From the NCBI GenBank assembly GCA_014650415.1, contig BMUX01000002.1:186001-250000 (forward strand): a stretch of DNA of 64,000 nt. The letters are read 5' to 3'. This document shows, one piece after another, positions 52,562 through 63,378 of this stretch. The position numbers were made by a program, and so were the translations under genes. Below the pieces are notes generated by a model. It ran no database searches, was not told the DNA's origin, and was given only the letters and a program-made list of their open reading frames with translations. Source of the DNA: Streptomyces spiroverticillatus (GTDB taxonomy: Bacteria; Actinomycetota; Actinomycetes; Streptomycetales; Streptomycetaceae). Positions within the stretch are counted from its first letter, which is position 1; each line of letters starts with the position of its first letter.

Positions 52562-54364
52562 CTACGGCTTCGGCGACGAAGAGGCCGACGGGCTCGCGCT
52601 CGTCCCCGGCGACTTCGTGGGCGTGGTGGTCGGCTCCTTCGTCGGCTCCTTGGTGGGAGGCGTCGTGGGCGGAGTCGTCGGAGGCGTGGTCGGCGGCGTC
52701 GTGGGAGGCGTCGTCGGCGGGGTGGTGGGCGGTGTGGTCGGCGGCGTCGTGGGCGCGGCCGTGACCGTCAGGGTGACGTTCAGCGCCACCCCGTCGGCGA
52801 CGATGCGCAGCACGTACGTCCCGGCCGTGTCGCCCGCGTACAGCTTCGGCAGCGCGACCGTGCCGTCGGCGGCCGTGACGAGCCCGCCCACGGTGCGTAC
52901 GGCGGTGCCGTCGGCGGCCTTGAAGTACGGGCCCTTGGTACCGACGACCACGGCGGACACCTTGGCGCCCTTGAGCGCCTTGCCGTCGGCGGTGGCCTTG
53001 ACCTCGACGGCCCCGGCGAACGCCTCGCCCGCCTCGGCCTTGAGGGCTGCGGCGGACGTGCGGGTGATCGCGTCGGCCTTCGGCGCGGGGGCCTCCTTGG
53101 CGGTGACCGTCGCCCAGAACTCGGTGGCCGGTGCGCCCGGCGTCGACGCGCGGATCACGAACGCGCCCGCCTTGTCGCCCGCGTCGAGCACCGGGGCGAT
53201 CGCCTGGCCGTTCTTGTTGGTGGTGACGGTGGTGCGCAGCGCGTTGCCCGGGAAGCGGGCCTCCGTGGCGCCGACGACCAGGAACTCGACCTTGACGCCC
53301 GCGACGGGCTTGCCCGCCTTGTCGAGAACCTGCACACCGGGCCTGGTGGCGAAGTCGTCACCGGCGACGGCGGTCAGTTTTGTGGCGCCGACGGCCTTGA
53401 GCCCTGCGGCACCGGTCGGCGTGGTCGGCGGGGTGGTCGGGGTCGGCTTGCCGCCGGGCTTGGTGGTGCCCGGGGTGGGCGGCGCGGTCCCGTTGCCGTT
53501 GCCGGTGGGGGTCTTGATGTGGCTGTCGGGCTCGGGGGTGGTCGGCTGGACGCCGGTGCCGTCGGGGACGGTGTGGGTGCCGCGGTTGTAGAAGTCGTAC
53601 CAGGACAGGACGGTCCGCAGGTACTCGCGCGACTGGTTGTAGCTGAGGATCGCCTTCTCGCGGTCCTTCGGGTTCGTCATGTCGCGGGAGCCCGCGCACA
53701 GGTAGTGCCCGGCGGCGAGGGCCGCGTCGTAGATGTTGTTGGGGTCCTTCTTGCCGTCCCCGTTGCCGTCCTTGCCGTTGCGGGCCCAGGTGGAGGGGAT
53801 GAACTGCATCGGGCCGACGGCGCGGTCGTACGTGCTGTCGCCGTCGTACGCGCCCTTGTCGGTGTCCTTGATGTTCGCGAAGCCGATGCCGTTGAGGACC
53901 GGGCCCAGGATCGGCTTGAGGGTGTCGCCCTGGGCGTTGACCTGGCCGCCGCGCGCCTGGCCGGACTCCACCTTGCCGATGGCGGCGAGGAGTTGCCAGG
54001 GCATCCGGCAGGACGGGTCGGCGGACTCGATGGCCGCCTGCGCCTTCTTGTACGCGTCCAGGACGGTCGCGGGCAGGCCCGCCTCGACGGTGCCGTCCGG
54101 GGCGACCGTGCCGTTGCTCGTGCCCGGCAGGTTGATGCCCGACTCGGGGGCGCCGGGGGTGACGAGCGGCGGAAGGTCCGTGTAGTAGGGGGAGTTGCCG
54201 GTGGCCGCCGACTCCGGTCCCGGCTTCGCGCCGGCCGTCTGTCCGTCGTACGTGGTCCCGGCGGCCCCGGGAGCCTGTGATGCGGACAGGGCGGCCACGG
54301 CTATCGCCGCGACCGCCGTCGTGGTCGCTCCCTTGCGCAAGCGGCGACCGAACTGTGCAGCCAT
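52562..54364 (-). CDS. Secreted lytic transglycosylase with Ig-like repeats
   Basis: 600 residues. After a signal peptide (1-36), the SLT-type (MltB-like) domain spans about 95-265: catalytic Glu133 in IGKVESGQARGG, RAVGPMQFIPSTWARNGKDG, and LSYNQSREYLRTVLSWY. An EF-hand-like loop DGNGDGKKDPNN (199-210) may bind calcium. Two bacterial Ig-like repeats follow (about 330-425 and 430-540, each starting TKLTAVAGDDFATRPG-like and ending TLTVTAAP). The C-terminus has eight TTPP repeats, then TKEPTKEPT and a Ser/Pro tail, a likely wall-spanning linker. It cleaves peptidoglycan glycan strands. Confidence 0.9.
   Translation of the reverse strand: MAAQFGRRLRKGATTTAVAAIAVAALSASQAPGAAGTTYDGQTAGAKPGPESAATGNSPYYTDLPPLVTPGAPESGINLPGTSNGTVAPDGTVEAGLPATVLDAYKKAQAAIESADPSCRMPWQLLAAIGKVESGQARGGQVNAQGDTLKPILGPVLNGIGFANIKDTDKGAYDGDSTYDRAVGPMQFIPSTWARNGKDGNGDGKKDPNNIYDAALAAGHYLCAGSRDMTNPKDREKAILSYNQSREYLRTVLSWYDFYNRGTHTVPDGTGVQPTTPEPDSHIKTPTGNGNGTAPPTPGTTKPGGKPTPTTPPTTPTGAAGLKAVGATKLTAVAGDDFATRPGVQVLDKAGKPVAGVKVEFLVVGATEARFPGNALRTTVTTNKNGQAIAPVLDAGDKAGAFVIRASTPGAPATEFWATVTAKEAPAPKADAITRTSAAALKAEAGEAFAGAVEVKATADGKALKGAKVSAVVVGTKGPYFKAADGTAVRTVGGLVTAADGTVALPKLYAGDTAGTYVLRIVADGVALNVTLTVTAAPTTPPTTPPTTPPTTPPTTPPTTPPTTPPTTPPTKEPTKEPTTTPTKSPGTSASPSASSSPKP
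52651..52752 (-). repeat. 12-bp tandem repeat coding for (TTPP)8
   Basis: Eight degenerate copies of a GGCGTCGTSGGC-type unit (plus-strand reading) in the C-terminal linker of the lytic transglycosylase. The number probably varies between strains. Confidence 0.85.
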
Positions 54365-54482
54365 GCGACTGGTCCCTCCCCATCGGCGGCGGTGCGCGCT
54401 CCCCAGCGCGACGACCCACGTGACACTACGACAACTCTTGGCCCCGGAACACAGGCTTCTGAACGCTTTTCACCTCTTCGAC

Positions 54483-54513
54483 ACTTTCGTATCCCCTCGT
54501 ATCCCCAGAAAGT
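54483..54513. promoter_or_regulatory. Inverted repeat enclosing a 10-mer tandem repeat
   Basis: ACTTTC (54483-54488) and GAAAGT (54508-54513) flank two perfect copies of TCGTATCCCC (54487-54506). It lies in the divergent region of the transglycosylase and DUF4184 genes, 120 nt from the former. Candidate operator. Confidence 0.4.
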
Positions 54514-54562
54514 CCGGTCACCGCAGTCCCGCATACTGAGCGTCATCGATCACATGTGGACA

Positions 54563-54602
54563 AGCTGTGTCCGAGGGGGGACAGCTGTGCCCTAGGGGGG
54601 AC
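54563..54602 (+). repeat. 20-bp tandem duplication covering the DUF4184 ribosome site
   Basis: AGCTGTGTCCGAGGGGGGAC and AGCTGTGCCCTAGGGGGGAC (18 of 20 identical) stand head to tail just before the ATG at 54606, doubling the GGGGGGA ribosome-binding sequence. Confidence 0.9.
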
Positions 54603-54605
54603 CCC

Positions 54606-55469
54606 ATGCCGTTCACACTCAGCCATGCCGCCGCGGTGCTGCCGGGCGTGCGCCGCGACGGCACCGGGCGCGGCCCCTTCCTGCCGTCGGCGCTCGTCGC
54701 GGGCTCCTTCGCCCCGGACCTGACGTACTTCCTGGCTTCGGTCCTGCCGGGCGGCATGTCCTTCGGCCACTTCACGCACTCGGCCTGGGGCGTCGTCACG
54801 GCGGACGTGCTGTGCACGGCGTTGCTGGTGCTGTTGTGGGTGCGTTCGCGCGAGCCGCTGGTGGCGCTGCTGCCGCGGCGGTGGCAGGGGCCGGTGCACG
54901 GGTTCGTGCGCGGGGCGCGCTGGGGGGCCGTGTCGCCGTCGCTGGTGGCGAAGTTCGTGCTGTCGGCGGTGGTCGGGTCGCTGACGCATGTGGCGTGGGA
55001 CCTCTTCACGCATCCCGGGCGGCTCGGCATGGAGCTGTTCCCGGTGCTGGGGAAGATGTACGCGGGCTTCCCCCTCTACACCTATGCGCAGTACGGGTCT
55101 TCGGCGCTGGCGGCCGTCGTCCTGTGCTGGTTCGGGGTGACGGCGCTGCGGCGGCAGGCGGGGGCATCGCCCGACGGCGTACCCCTGTGGGACCGGCGCC
55201 AGAGGATCCTCGCGCTGACCTTGCTGGGCGGCGGCGCGGTGCTCGGCGCGGTGGCGCGGATCGTGCGCTGGCAGGCCCACCAGACCGTCCCGCTGCGGCC
55301 GTTCGACTACATCCCCACGATCTGCTTCGGCGCGGGCGCGGGTCTGCTGGTGGGGCTTGTGCTGTACGTGGTGTGGGCGGGCCGGTGGCATCCCGCGGCA
55401 CCGGCTTCCAGGGACCGGGAGGCGGCTGCGGACACGGCCGGGGCCCGGACCCGTACCCGATCGCACTGA
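54606..55469 (+). CDS. DUF4184 family membrane protein
   Basis: 287 residues with 5-6 membrane helices. MPFTLSHAAAVLP at the N-terminus, FAPDLTYFL, FGHFTHSAWGVV and GSLTHVAWDLFTHPGR are the conserved His/Asp-rich signatures, similar to membrane metal-dependent hydrolases of the YdjM type. Activity not shown. The ATG at 54606 is close behind a duplicated GGGGGGA. Converges on polA. Confidence 0.85.
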   Translation: MPFTLSHAAAVLPGVRRDGTGRGPFLPSALVAGSFAPDLTYFLASVLPGGMSFGHFTHSAWGVVTADVLCTALLVLLWVRSREPLVALLPRRWQGPVHGFVRGARWGAVSPSLVAKFVLSAVVGSLTHVAWDLFTHPGRLGMELFPVLGKMYAGFPLYTYAQYGSSALAAVVLCWFGVTALRRQAGASPDGVPLWDRRQRILALTLLGGGAVLGAVARIVRWQAHQTVPLRPFDYIPTICFGAGAGLLVGLVLYVVWAGRWHPAAPASRDREAAADTAGARTRTRSH

Positions 55470-55505
55470 TCGCGCACGGGGCCGGGCCCCGGATCCGGCA
55501 CCGCG

Positions 55506-58241
55506 TCAGTGCGCGGCGGACTCCCAGTTCTCGCCGAAGCCGACCGACACGTCGAGCGGCGCCCGCAGTTCGACGGCGCCCGCCATCTCCCGGCGGACGA
55601 TCTCCTCGACCTTCTTCTTCTCACCCTTGGCGATCTCCAGCACGATTTCGTCGTGCACCTGGAGCAGCATCCGGGACGTGCACCCGGCCTTCTCCAGCGC
55701 CGCGTCGACATTCAGCATCGCGACTTTGACGATGTCGGCGGCGGTGCCCTGGATCGGCGCGTTGAGCGCCATCCGCTCGGCCATCTCGCGGCGCTGCCGG
55801 TTGTCGCTGTTGAGGTCCGGCAGGTAACGGCGGCGGCCCAGCATCGTCTCCGTGTACCCGGTGGCCCTGGCCTCCTCGACGGCGCGCTGGAGGTAGTCCT
55901 GCACCCCGCCGAACCGCTCGAAGAAGGTGTTCATCAGGCCGCGCGCCTCGCCCGCGTCGATGTTCAGCTGCTGCGAGAGGCCGAAGGCGGACAGACCGTA
56001 AGCCAGGCCGTACGACATGGCCTTGATCTTGCGGCGCATCTCGGCGTCGACCTCGGAGCGCTCCACGCCGAACACCTGGGAGGCGACCGTGGTGTGCAGG
56101 TCCTCGCCGGACTTGAACGCCTCGATGAGGCCCTCGTCCTGTGACAGGTGGGCCATCACGCGCAGTTCGATCTGGCTGTAGTCGGCCGTCATCAGGCACT
56201 CGTAGCCCTCGCCGACGACGAAGCCGCGGCGGATCGCGCGGCCCTCGTCGGTGCGGACCGGAATGTTCTGGAGGTTGGGCTCGGTGGAGGACAGGCGTCC
56301 GGTCGCGGCCACCGTCTGGTTGAAGGTGGTGTGGATGCGGTCGTCGGCGGCGATCGTCTTGATCAGACCTTCGACGGTCACCCGCAGCTTCGCCTGCTCG
56401 CGGTGGCGCAGCATGATCACCGGCAGCTCGTGCTCGGTCTGCGTCGCCAGCCACGCCAGGGCGTCCGCGTCCGTGGTGTAGCCGGTCTTGGTCTTCTTCG
56501 TCTTGGGCAGTGCCAGCTCGCCGAAGAGGATCTCCTGGAGCTGCTTGGGCGAGCCGAGGTTGAACTCGCGGCCCGCCGCGTCGTGCGCCTCGGTGACGGC
56601 CTGCTGCACCGCGCCCGCGAACTGCTGCTCCATGGCGGTCAGATGCGCGCGGTCGGCGGCGATGCCGTGCCGCTCCAGACGGGCCAGCAGGATCGAGGTG
56701 GGCAGCTCCACGTCGTGCAGCAGCTCGGCAGCGCCGACCTCCTTCAGCTTCTGGGTGAAGGCGTCGCCCAGGTCGAGGATCGTACGGGCCTGCCCCATCA
56801 GGGCGTCCGCCTCGGCCCGCTCGTCCTCCTCGGAGCCGAACGCGAGCTGCCCCTCGGCAGCGGCGGCCGGGGCCAGCTCGCGGCCCAGGTACTCCACCGA
56901 CAGGGCGTCCAGCGCGAAGGAACGGCGGCCCGGCTTGACCAGGTAGGCGGCGAGCGCGGTGTCCATGGTGACGCCGTTCAGCGACCAGCCGTGCTCGGGC
57001 AGGACCCGCATCGCACCCTTGGCGTTGTGCAGGACCTTCGGGCGCTTCGCGTCGGCGAACCAGGCGGCGACGGCCTTGCCGTCGGCCTCGTCGAGCTGCG
57101 ACGGGTCGAACCAGGCGGCCGCCCCGTCGGCTGCGGCGAGCGCGATCTCGGTGACGCTGCCCGTGCCCAGGGACCAGGTGTCCACCGTGGCGACGCCCAG
57201 CGGCTGCGCGCCGTGCTCCGCCAGCCAGGGGGCGACCTCGCCGGTGCCGAGCACCGAGCCGTCCAGCTCCAGACCTGCTTCCGGGGCGGCGGCCTCCTCC
57301 TCGGCGGCCCCCGGGTCCACCGCGTACAGGCGCTCGCGCAGGGACGGGTTGCGGATCTCCAGGACGTCCAGGACACCGGCGACGGCGTCCCGGTCGTACG
57401 GGGCGCGCTCCAGGTCGGCCGGGGTCTTGGGCAGCTCGACGTCGCGCACCATCTCGGTGAGCTTGCGGTTGAGCTTGACGGCGTCCAGGTGGTCGCGGAA
57501 GTTCTGCCCGGCCTTGCCCTTGACCTCCTCGGCGCGCTCGACCAGGTCGGCGAACGAACCGAACTGGTTGATCCACTTCGCGGCGGTCTTCTCGCCGACG
57601 CCCGGGATGCCCGGGAGGTTGTCCGACGGGTCGCCGCGCAGCGCCGCGAAGTCCGGGTACTGCTGCGGGGTCAGCCCGTACTTCTCCTCGACCTTCTCCG
57701 GGGTGAAGCGGGTCAGCTCGGAGACGCCCTTGGTGGGGTACAGCACGGTGACGTGCTCGGTGATGAGCTGGAAGGAGTCGCGGTCGCCGGTGACGATCAG
57801 TACGTCGAAGCCGGCGGCCTCGGCCTGGGTGGCGAGCGTGGCGATCACGTCGTCGGCCTCGAAGCCGTCGATCGCGAAGCGGTCCACGTGCATCGCGTCC
57901 AGGAGCTCGCCGATCAGCTCGACCTGGCCCTTGAACTCGTCGGGGGTCTTGGAGCGGTTCGCCTTGTACTCCGGGAACTCCTCGGAGCGCCAGGTCTTGC
58001 GGGACACGTCGAACGCCACGGCGAGGTGCGTGGGCGCCTCGTCACGCAACGTGTTCGCCAGCATCGACGCGAAGCCGTAAATGGCGTTCGTCGGCTGGCC
58101 GGTCGCGGTCGTGAAGTTCTCCGCGGGCAGCGCGAAGAACGCACGGTAGGCCAGGGAGTGCCCGTCCATGAGGAGCAGGCGGGGGCGCGCCCCGGCGGTC
58201 TCAGGGGTCTTGTCTGCGGTCTTCGCTGCTGTTTTTGCCAC
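55506..58241 (-). CDS. polA: DNA polymerase I
   Basis: 911 residues. Residues about 20-300 are the 5'-nuclease domain (LLLMDGHSLAYRAFFAL, DRDSFQLI, GDPSDNLPGIPGVGEKTA). The middle domain (about 330-490) is a proofreading fold that has lost its acids: ATVDTWSLG in place of DxE and HNAKGAMRVL without the Asp. The polymerase core has TGRLSSTEPNLQNIP, MTADYSQIELRVMAHLS, KAMSYGLAYGLSAFGL and LQVHDEIVLE. It fills gaps after excision repair and removes primers. The GTG at 58241 follows a damage-type promoter by 7 nt. Confidence 0.97.
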   Translation of the reverse strand: MAKTAAKTADKTPETAGARPRLLLMDGHSLAYRAFFALPAENFTTATGQPTNAIYGFASMLANTLRDEAPTHLAVAFDVSRKTWRSEEFPEYKANRSKTPDEFKGQVELIGELLDAMHVDRFAIDGFEADDVIATLATQAEAAGFDVLIVTGDRDSFQLITEHVTVLYPTKGVSELTRFTPEKVEEKYGLTPQQYPDFAALRGDPSDNLPGIPGVGEKTAAKWINQFGSFADLVERAEEVKGKAGQNFRDHLDAVKLNRKLTEMVRDVELPKTPADLERAPYDRDAVAGVLDVLEIRNPSLRERLYAVDPGAAEEEAAAPEAGLELDGSVLGTGEVAPWLAEHGAQPLGVATVDTWSLGTGSVTEIALAAADGAAAWFDPSQLDEADGKAVAAWFADAKRPKVLHNAKGAMRVLPEHGWSLNGVTMDTALAAYLVKPGRRSFALDALSVEYLGRELAPAAAAEGQLAFGSEEDERAEADALMGQARTILDLGDAFTQKLKEVGAAELLHDVELPTSILLARLERHGIAADRAHLTAMEQQFAGAVQQAVTEAHDAAGREFNLGSPKQLQEILFGELALPKTKKTKTGYTTDADALAWLATQTEHELPVIMLRHREQAKLRVTVEGLIKTIAADDRIHTTFNQTVAATGRLSSTEPNLQNIPVRTDEGRAIRRGFVVGEGYECLMTADYSQIELRVMAHLSQDEGLIEAFKSGEDLHTTVASQVFGVERSEVDAEMRRKIKAMSYGLAYGLSAFGLSQQLNIDAGEARGLMNTFFERFGGVQDYLQRAVEEARATGYTETMLGRRRYLPDLNSDNRQRREMAERMALNAPIQGTAADIVKVAMLNVDAALEKAGCTSRMLLQVHDEIVLEIAKGEKKKVEEIVRREMAGAVELRAPLDVSVGFGENWESAAH

Positions 58242-58248
58242 GCCCCCG

Positions 58249-58271
58249 ATCCTAGGCGGCGCCACTGACAA
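58249..58271 (-). promoter_or_regulatory. RecA-NDp/PafBC-type promoter of polA
   Basis: Minus strand TTGTCAGTG (58263-58271), N8, TAGGAT (58249-58254): a perfect match to TTGTCRGTG-N8-TAnnnT, with the -10 ending 7 nt before the start codon (leaderless). Confidence 0.85.
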
Positions 58272-58313
58272 TCCGGTCCGCCCGCCGGTCACGCCCCGCC
58301 CCTGACGTACTCA

Positions 58314-58336
58314 CTGTCAGTGGTCCGTGACAGGAT
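58314..58336 (+). promoter_or_regulatory. Weak RecA-NDp-like element before the FdhF/YdeP gene
   Basis: CTGTCAGTG (58314-58322), N8, CAGGAT (58331-58336): one mismatch in the first block and C for T in the -10. Fifty nt before the start codon. Confidence 0.35.
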
Positions 58337-58386
58337 CGAAGAGGTACTCATCAGGTTGAAGGATCCACCGCTCGAAGGGGAGCGCC

Positions 58387-60666
<2,280 letters not shown>

Positions 60667-60743
60667 GCGTTCGCTTAGTCACCCGGACCAGACAGTCCGG
60701 CCACCGGACCTCACGGTCACGCACATCGAACGGAGCCTGGCCC

Positions 60744-61217
60744 ATGGGCGAGCAGTCCACCGCGAAGTTCCCGCAGGAAGTCGTCGACGAGTACGCGGCA
60801 CTCGGCGTCGACCTGGTGTCGATGTTCTCCGCCGGCCACCTCGGCACGCGCATGGGCGTCGAGATCGTCGAGGCCTCCGCGGACCGCGTCGTCGGCACCA
60901 TGCCCGTCGAGGGCAACACCCAGCCGTACGGCCTGCTGCACGGCGGCGCGTCCGCCGTCCTCGCCGAGACGCTGGGCTCGGTCGGCGCGATGCTGCACGG
61001 CGGCAGCAAGAAGCTCGCCGTCGGCGTGGACCTCAACTGCACCCACCACCGCAGCGCCCGCAGCGGACTGGTGACCGGCACGGCCACCCCCGTCCACCGC
61101 GGACGCTCCACGGCGACCTACGAGATCGTCATCACCGACGAGCAGGACAAGCGGGTCTGCACGGCCCGTCTGACCTGCATGCTCCGGGAGATCGACCCCG
61201 CCGCGGTCAAGGGCTGA
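60744..61217 (+). CDS. PaaI-type hotdog thioesterase
   Basis: 157 residues. The hotdog signature is PYGLLHGGASAVLAETLGS (62-80), with the catalytic-type HGG and Glu75, then VGVDLNCTHHRSARSG and GTATPVHRGRSTATYEIVI. It hydrolyses acyl-CoA thioesters, perhaps aromatic ones, in the cytosol. It follows the FdhF gene by 77 nt. Its 3' end overlaps the converging S15 gene by 11 bp. Confidence 0.9.
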   Translation: MGEQSTAKFPQEVVDEYAALGVDLVSMFSAGHLGTRMGVEIVEASADRVVGTMPVEGNTQPYGLLHGGASAVLAETLGSVGAMLHGGSKKLAVGVDLNCTHHRSARSGLVTGTATPVHRGRSTATYEIVITDEQDKRVCTARLTCMLREIDPAAVKG

Positions 61218-63138
61218 CCGGCAGCGTCACACTGCTGAGCCCGGCCCGGACCGACATCTGCGTCCCGGCCGGGTAGCGCAGGGTGTAGTCGAAGTCCGTC
61301 GACACGAGGACGACACCGAGACGGTGCCCCTTCTTGAAGACGTACTCCTGCGGCTGCATCCCCCACTTCAGGGCGTACTCCCGGCCCTCGACGACCTTGT
61401 CCTGGCGGGACGGCGAATTCCGGTTGCGAATATCCAGCCACCCCCGGGAGACGATCTTGAAGTCGGCGCTCTCCGTGCGGTGCCTGGTGCGGTACCTGCA
61501 CCCGGTGTCGCCCGGTATGCCCGTCCCGTAGCAGGTCTGCGGCTGCGTGGTGTCCTGGAAGACGCCCGACGTGGCCCGGGTGTCCTTCCCGTAGTCCACC
61601 AAAAACGCCGTCACGTATGGCGAGGTGCCCTTGAGCGAGGCCACCACCGACAGCTTCGGCACGCCGTTGACCCGCAGGTCCTTCGTCAGGGCGCCCGTTG
61701 TGTACGCGAGGCGGTTCGGGTTGTCCGCGTCCGGCGCGGCCACCAGCTGCTCGGCCTTCACCGTACGGCCCGCGTCCGTCAGGGTCTCCTTGACCGGGAA
61801 GCCGGGCCACGCCCCGAGCCGTCCGTCCGCGTTCAGCCGCAGCGTCTGCTCCCGGGTGCCGCGCGCCGGCCACTCCGACTGCCGCTTCCAGGTGAAGTCG
61901 GCCTGCTCGACGTCGACCTTGGGCTCGTCGAGGGCACCGTTCTTCAGCCCGTACAGCCAGTAGTCGAACCACTGGTGGGTCTGCCGCAGCCACTCCTCCA
62001 TGCGCAGCGGCATGGGGTCGCTGTGCCCGGCCTGGTGCAGCCACATCTTGCGCGGGACGTTGTGCTTCTTCAGGGCGTCCCACAGCTGCACGGAGTTCTT
62101 GGTCTTGACGTTCCAGTCGTTGAAGCCGTGCACGACGAAGACCCCGGCCTTGATCTTCCCGACGTCCTTCAGGTAGTCCCGCTCCTTCCAGAACGGGGTG
62201 TAGTCCCCGCTCTCGCGGTCCTGCTCGGCGGTCAGCCGGTCATGGACCGGAGCACAAACCTCCGGATTCTTCCGGCTGTTGACGCCCTTGGCGAGGATGT
62301 CGGTGTCCTCGCCCTGGTAGCCGCCCGGCGCGACGACCCCGCCGTTCGCCCGGTAGTAGTCGTACCAGGACGAAATCCCCGAGATCGGCACGATCGCCTT
62401 GAGGCCCTTCACGCCGGTCGAGGCGACGGCGGTGGGCAGGGTGCCGTTGTACGAGATGCCCATCATCGCCGAATTGCCCGTCGACCAGGAGGCCTCGACC
62501 GGCTTGCCGTCCGGGTCCCAGCCCTTGGCGCGGCCGGCCAGCCAGTCGACGGCGGCCTTCGCACCGAGGGTCTCGTTGCGGCCGCCGGAGGTCGAACAGC
62601 CGGTGGCCTCACCGGAGCCCACGTTGTCGACCTGGGCGACCGCGTAGCCGCGCGGCAGGTAGTAGTTGTCGTAGTAGCCGCCGTACGTCACCGGGCCCGC
62701 CGCCGCGAGGGAGGGCACGCGGGACTCGCCCAGGCGCTTGCCCAGCGGCAGTCCGTCGCCGTCCAGGTCGACGTTGTGGAAGGGCACTTCGGGGCCGCCG
62801 CCCCAGTACGGGCTGGCCTCGATGATGGTGGCCACCTTCAGCCCGGCGTCGGTCTCCTTGGGGCGCAGGATCCGCATCCGGATCGTGTCCCGCTTGCCGT
62901 CGAGGTCACTGTCGGTCTCGGTCTCGACGTCGACCTGCTGGTAGACGGCGTCGGCGCGGGAGAACACCGGCTGCGTCTCGTTGTTGACGATCTTCAGCGC
63001 GGGATCGGGCGCCGGTTCCGGCGCGGCGGCGGCCGGGGTGGGCAGCGCGGTGAGCAGGGAGGCGGCGAGGGCCGCCATGCCCCACTTGCGTACCGCTCGG
63101 GTACGGGACGCCGTACGGGGTGTGCTCGGTCTCGCCAT
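61207..63138 (-). CDS. Secreted Xaa-Pro dipeptidyl-peptidase (S15)
   Basis: 643 residues, exported (signal peptide 1-39, AAAAPEPAP). The CocE/NonD alpha-beta hydrolase fold carries the nucleophile Ser229 in MMGISYNG, the Asp in VVHGFNDWNV and the His in LHQAGHSDP. The C-terminal jelly-roll part contains LSVVASLKGTSPYVTAFLVDY and TLRYPAGTQMSVRAGLSSVTLP. It releases X-Pro dipeptides from peptides, probably in external nutrition or morphology. GGAGG 9 nt before the ATG fixes the start. Confidence 0.93.
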   Translation of the reverse strand: MARPSTPRTASRTRAVRKWGMAALAASLLTALPTPAAAAPEPAPDPALKIVNNETQPVFSRADAVYQQVDVETETDSDLDGKRDTIRMRILRPKETDAGLKVATIIEASPYWGGGPEVPFHNVDLDGDGLPLGKRLGESRVPSLAAAGPVTYGGYYDNYYLPRGYAVAQVDNVGSGEATGCSTSGGRNETLGAKAAVDWLAGRAKGWDPDGKPVEASWSTGNSAMMGISYNGTLPTAVASTGVKGLKAIVPISGISSWYDYYRANGGVVAPGGYQGEDTDILAKGVNSRKNPEVCAPVHDRLTAEQDRESGDYTPFWKERDYLKDVGKIKAGVFVVHGFNDWNVKTKNSVQLWDALKKHNVPRKMWLHQAGHSDPMPLRMEEWLRQTHQWFDYWLYGLKNGALDEPKVDVEQADFTWKRQSEWPARGTREQTLRLNADGRLGAWPGFPVKETLTDAGRTVKAEQLVAAPDADNPNRLAYTTGALTKDLRVNGVPKLSVVASLKGTSPYVTAFLVDYGKDTRATSGVFQDTTQPQTCYGTGIPGDTGCRYRTRHRTESADFKIVSRGWLDIRNRNSPSRQDKVVEGREYALKWGMQPQEYVFKKGHRLGVVLVSTDFDYTLRYPAGTQMSVRAGLSSVTLPVSP

Positions 63139-63378
63139 CGTGCCTGCCTCCAGGGGCGCGGGGGATGTACCGGATCACGCGCGTAGCGCACAGCACATTC
63201 CACCGCCCTCGCCACTCCCGCACCAGATGGCGGCACGGATCGCCGGAAGGCCGCGGACAGCCGTGACGGCGGAGCCCCCGGGCCCGCGAAAGCCCTGCGG
63301 CGCGCTTTGCCCACGCAATCCCGTGCATCCCAACTGCCGCTGCGGGAAGGCAAGTTCTACTTTGGGGAGATGGAAAAG

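Noticed and set aside
54365..54605. ydaO (c-di-AMP) riboswitch before the lytic transglycosylase
   Set aside because: Such switches precede wall hydrolases in Streptomyces, but I could not find the conserved core in this leader.
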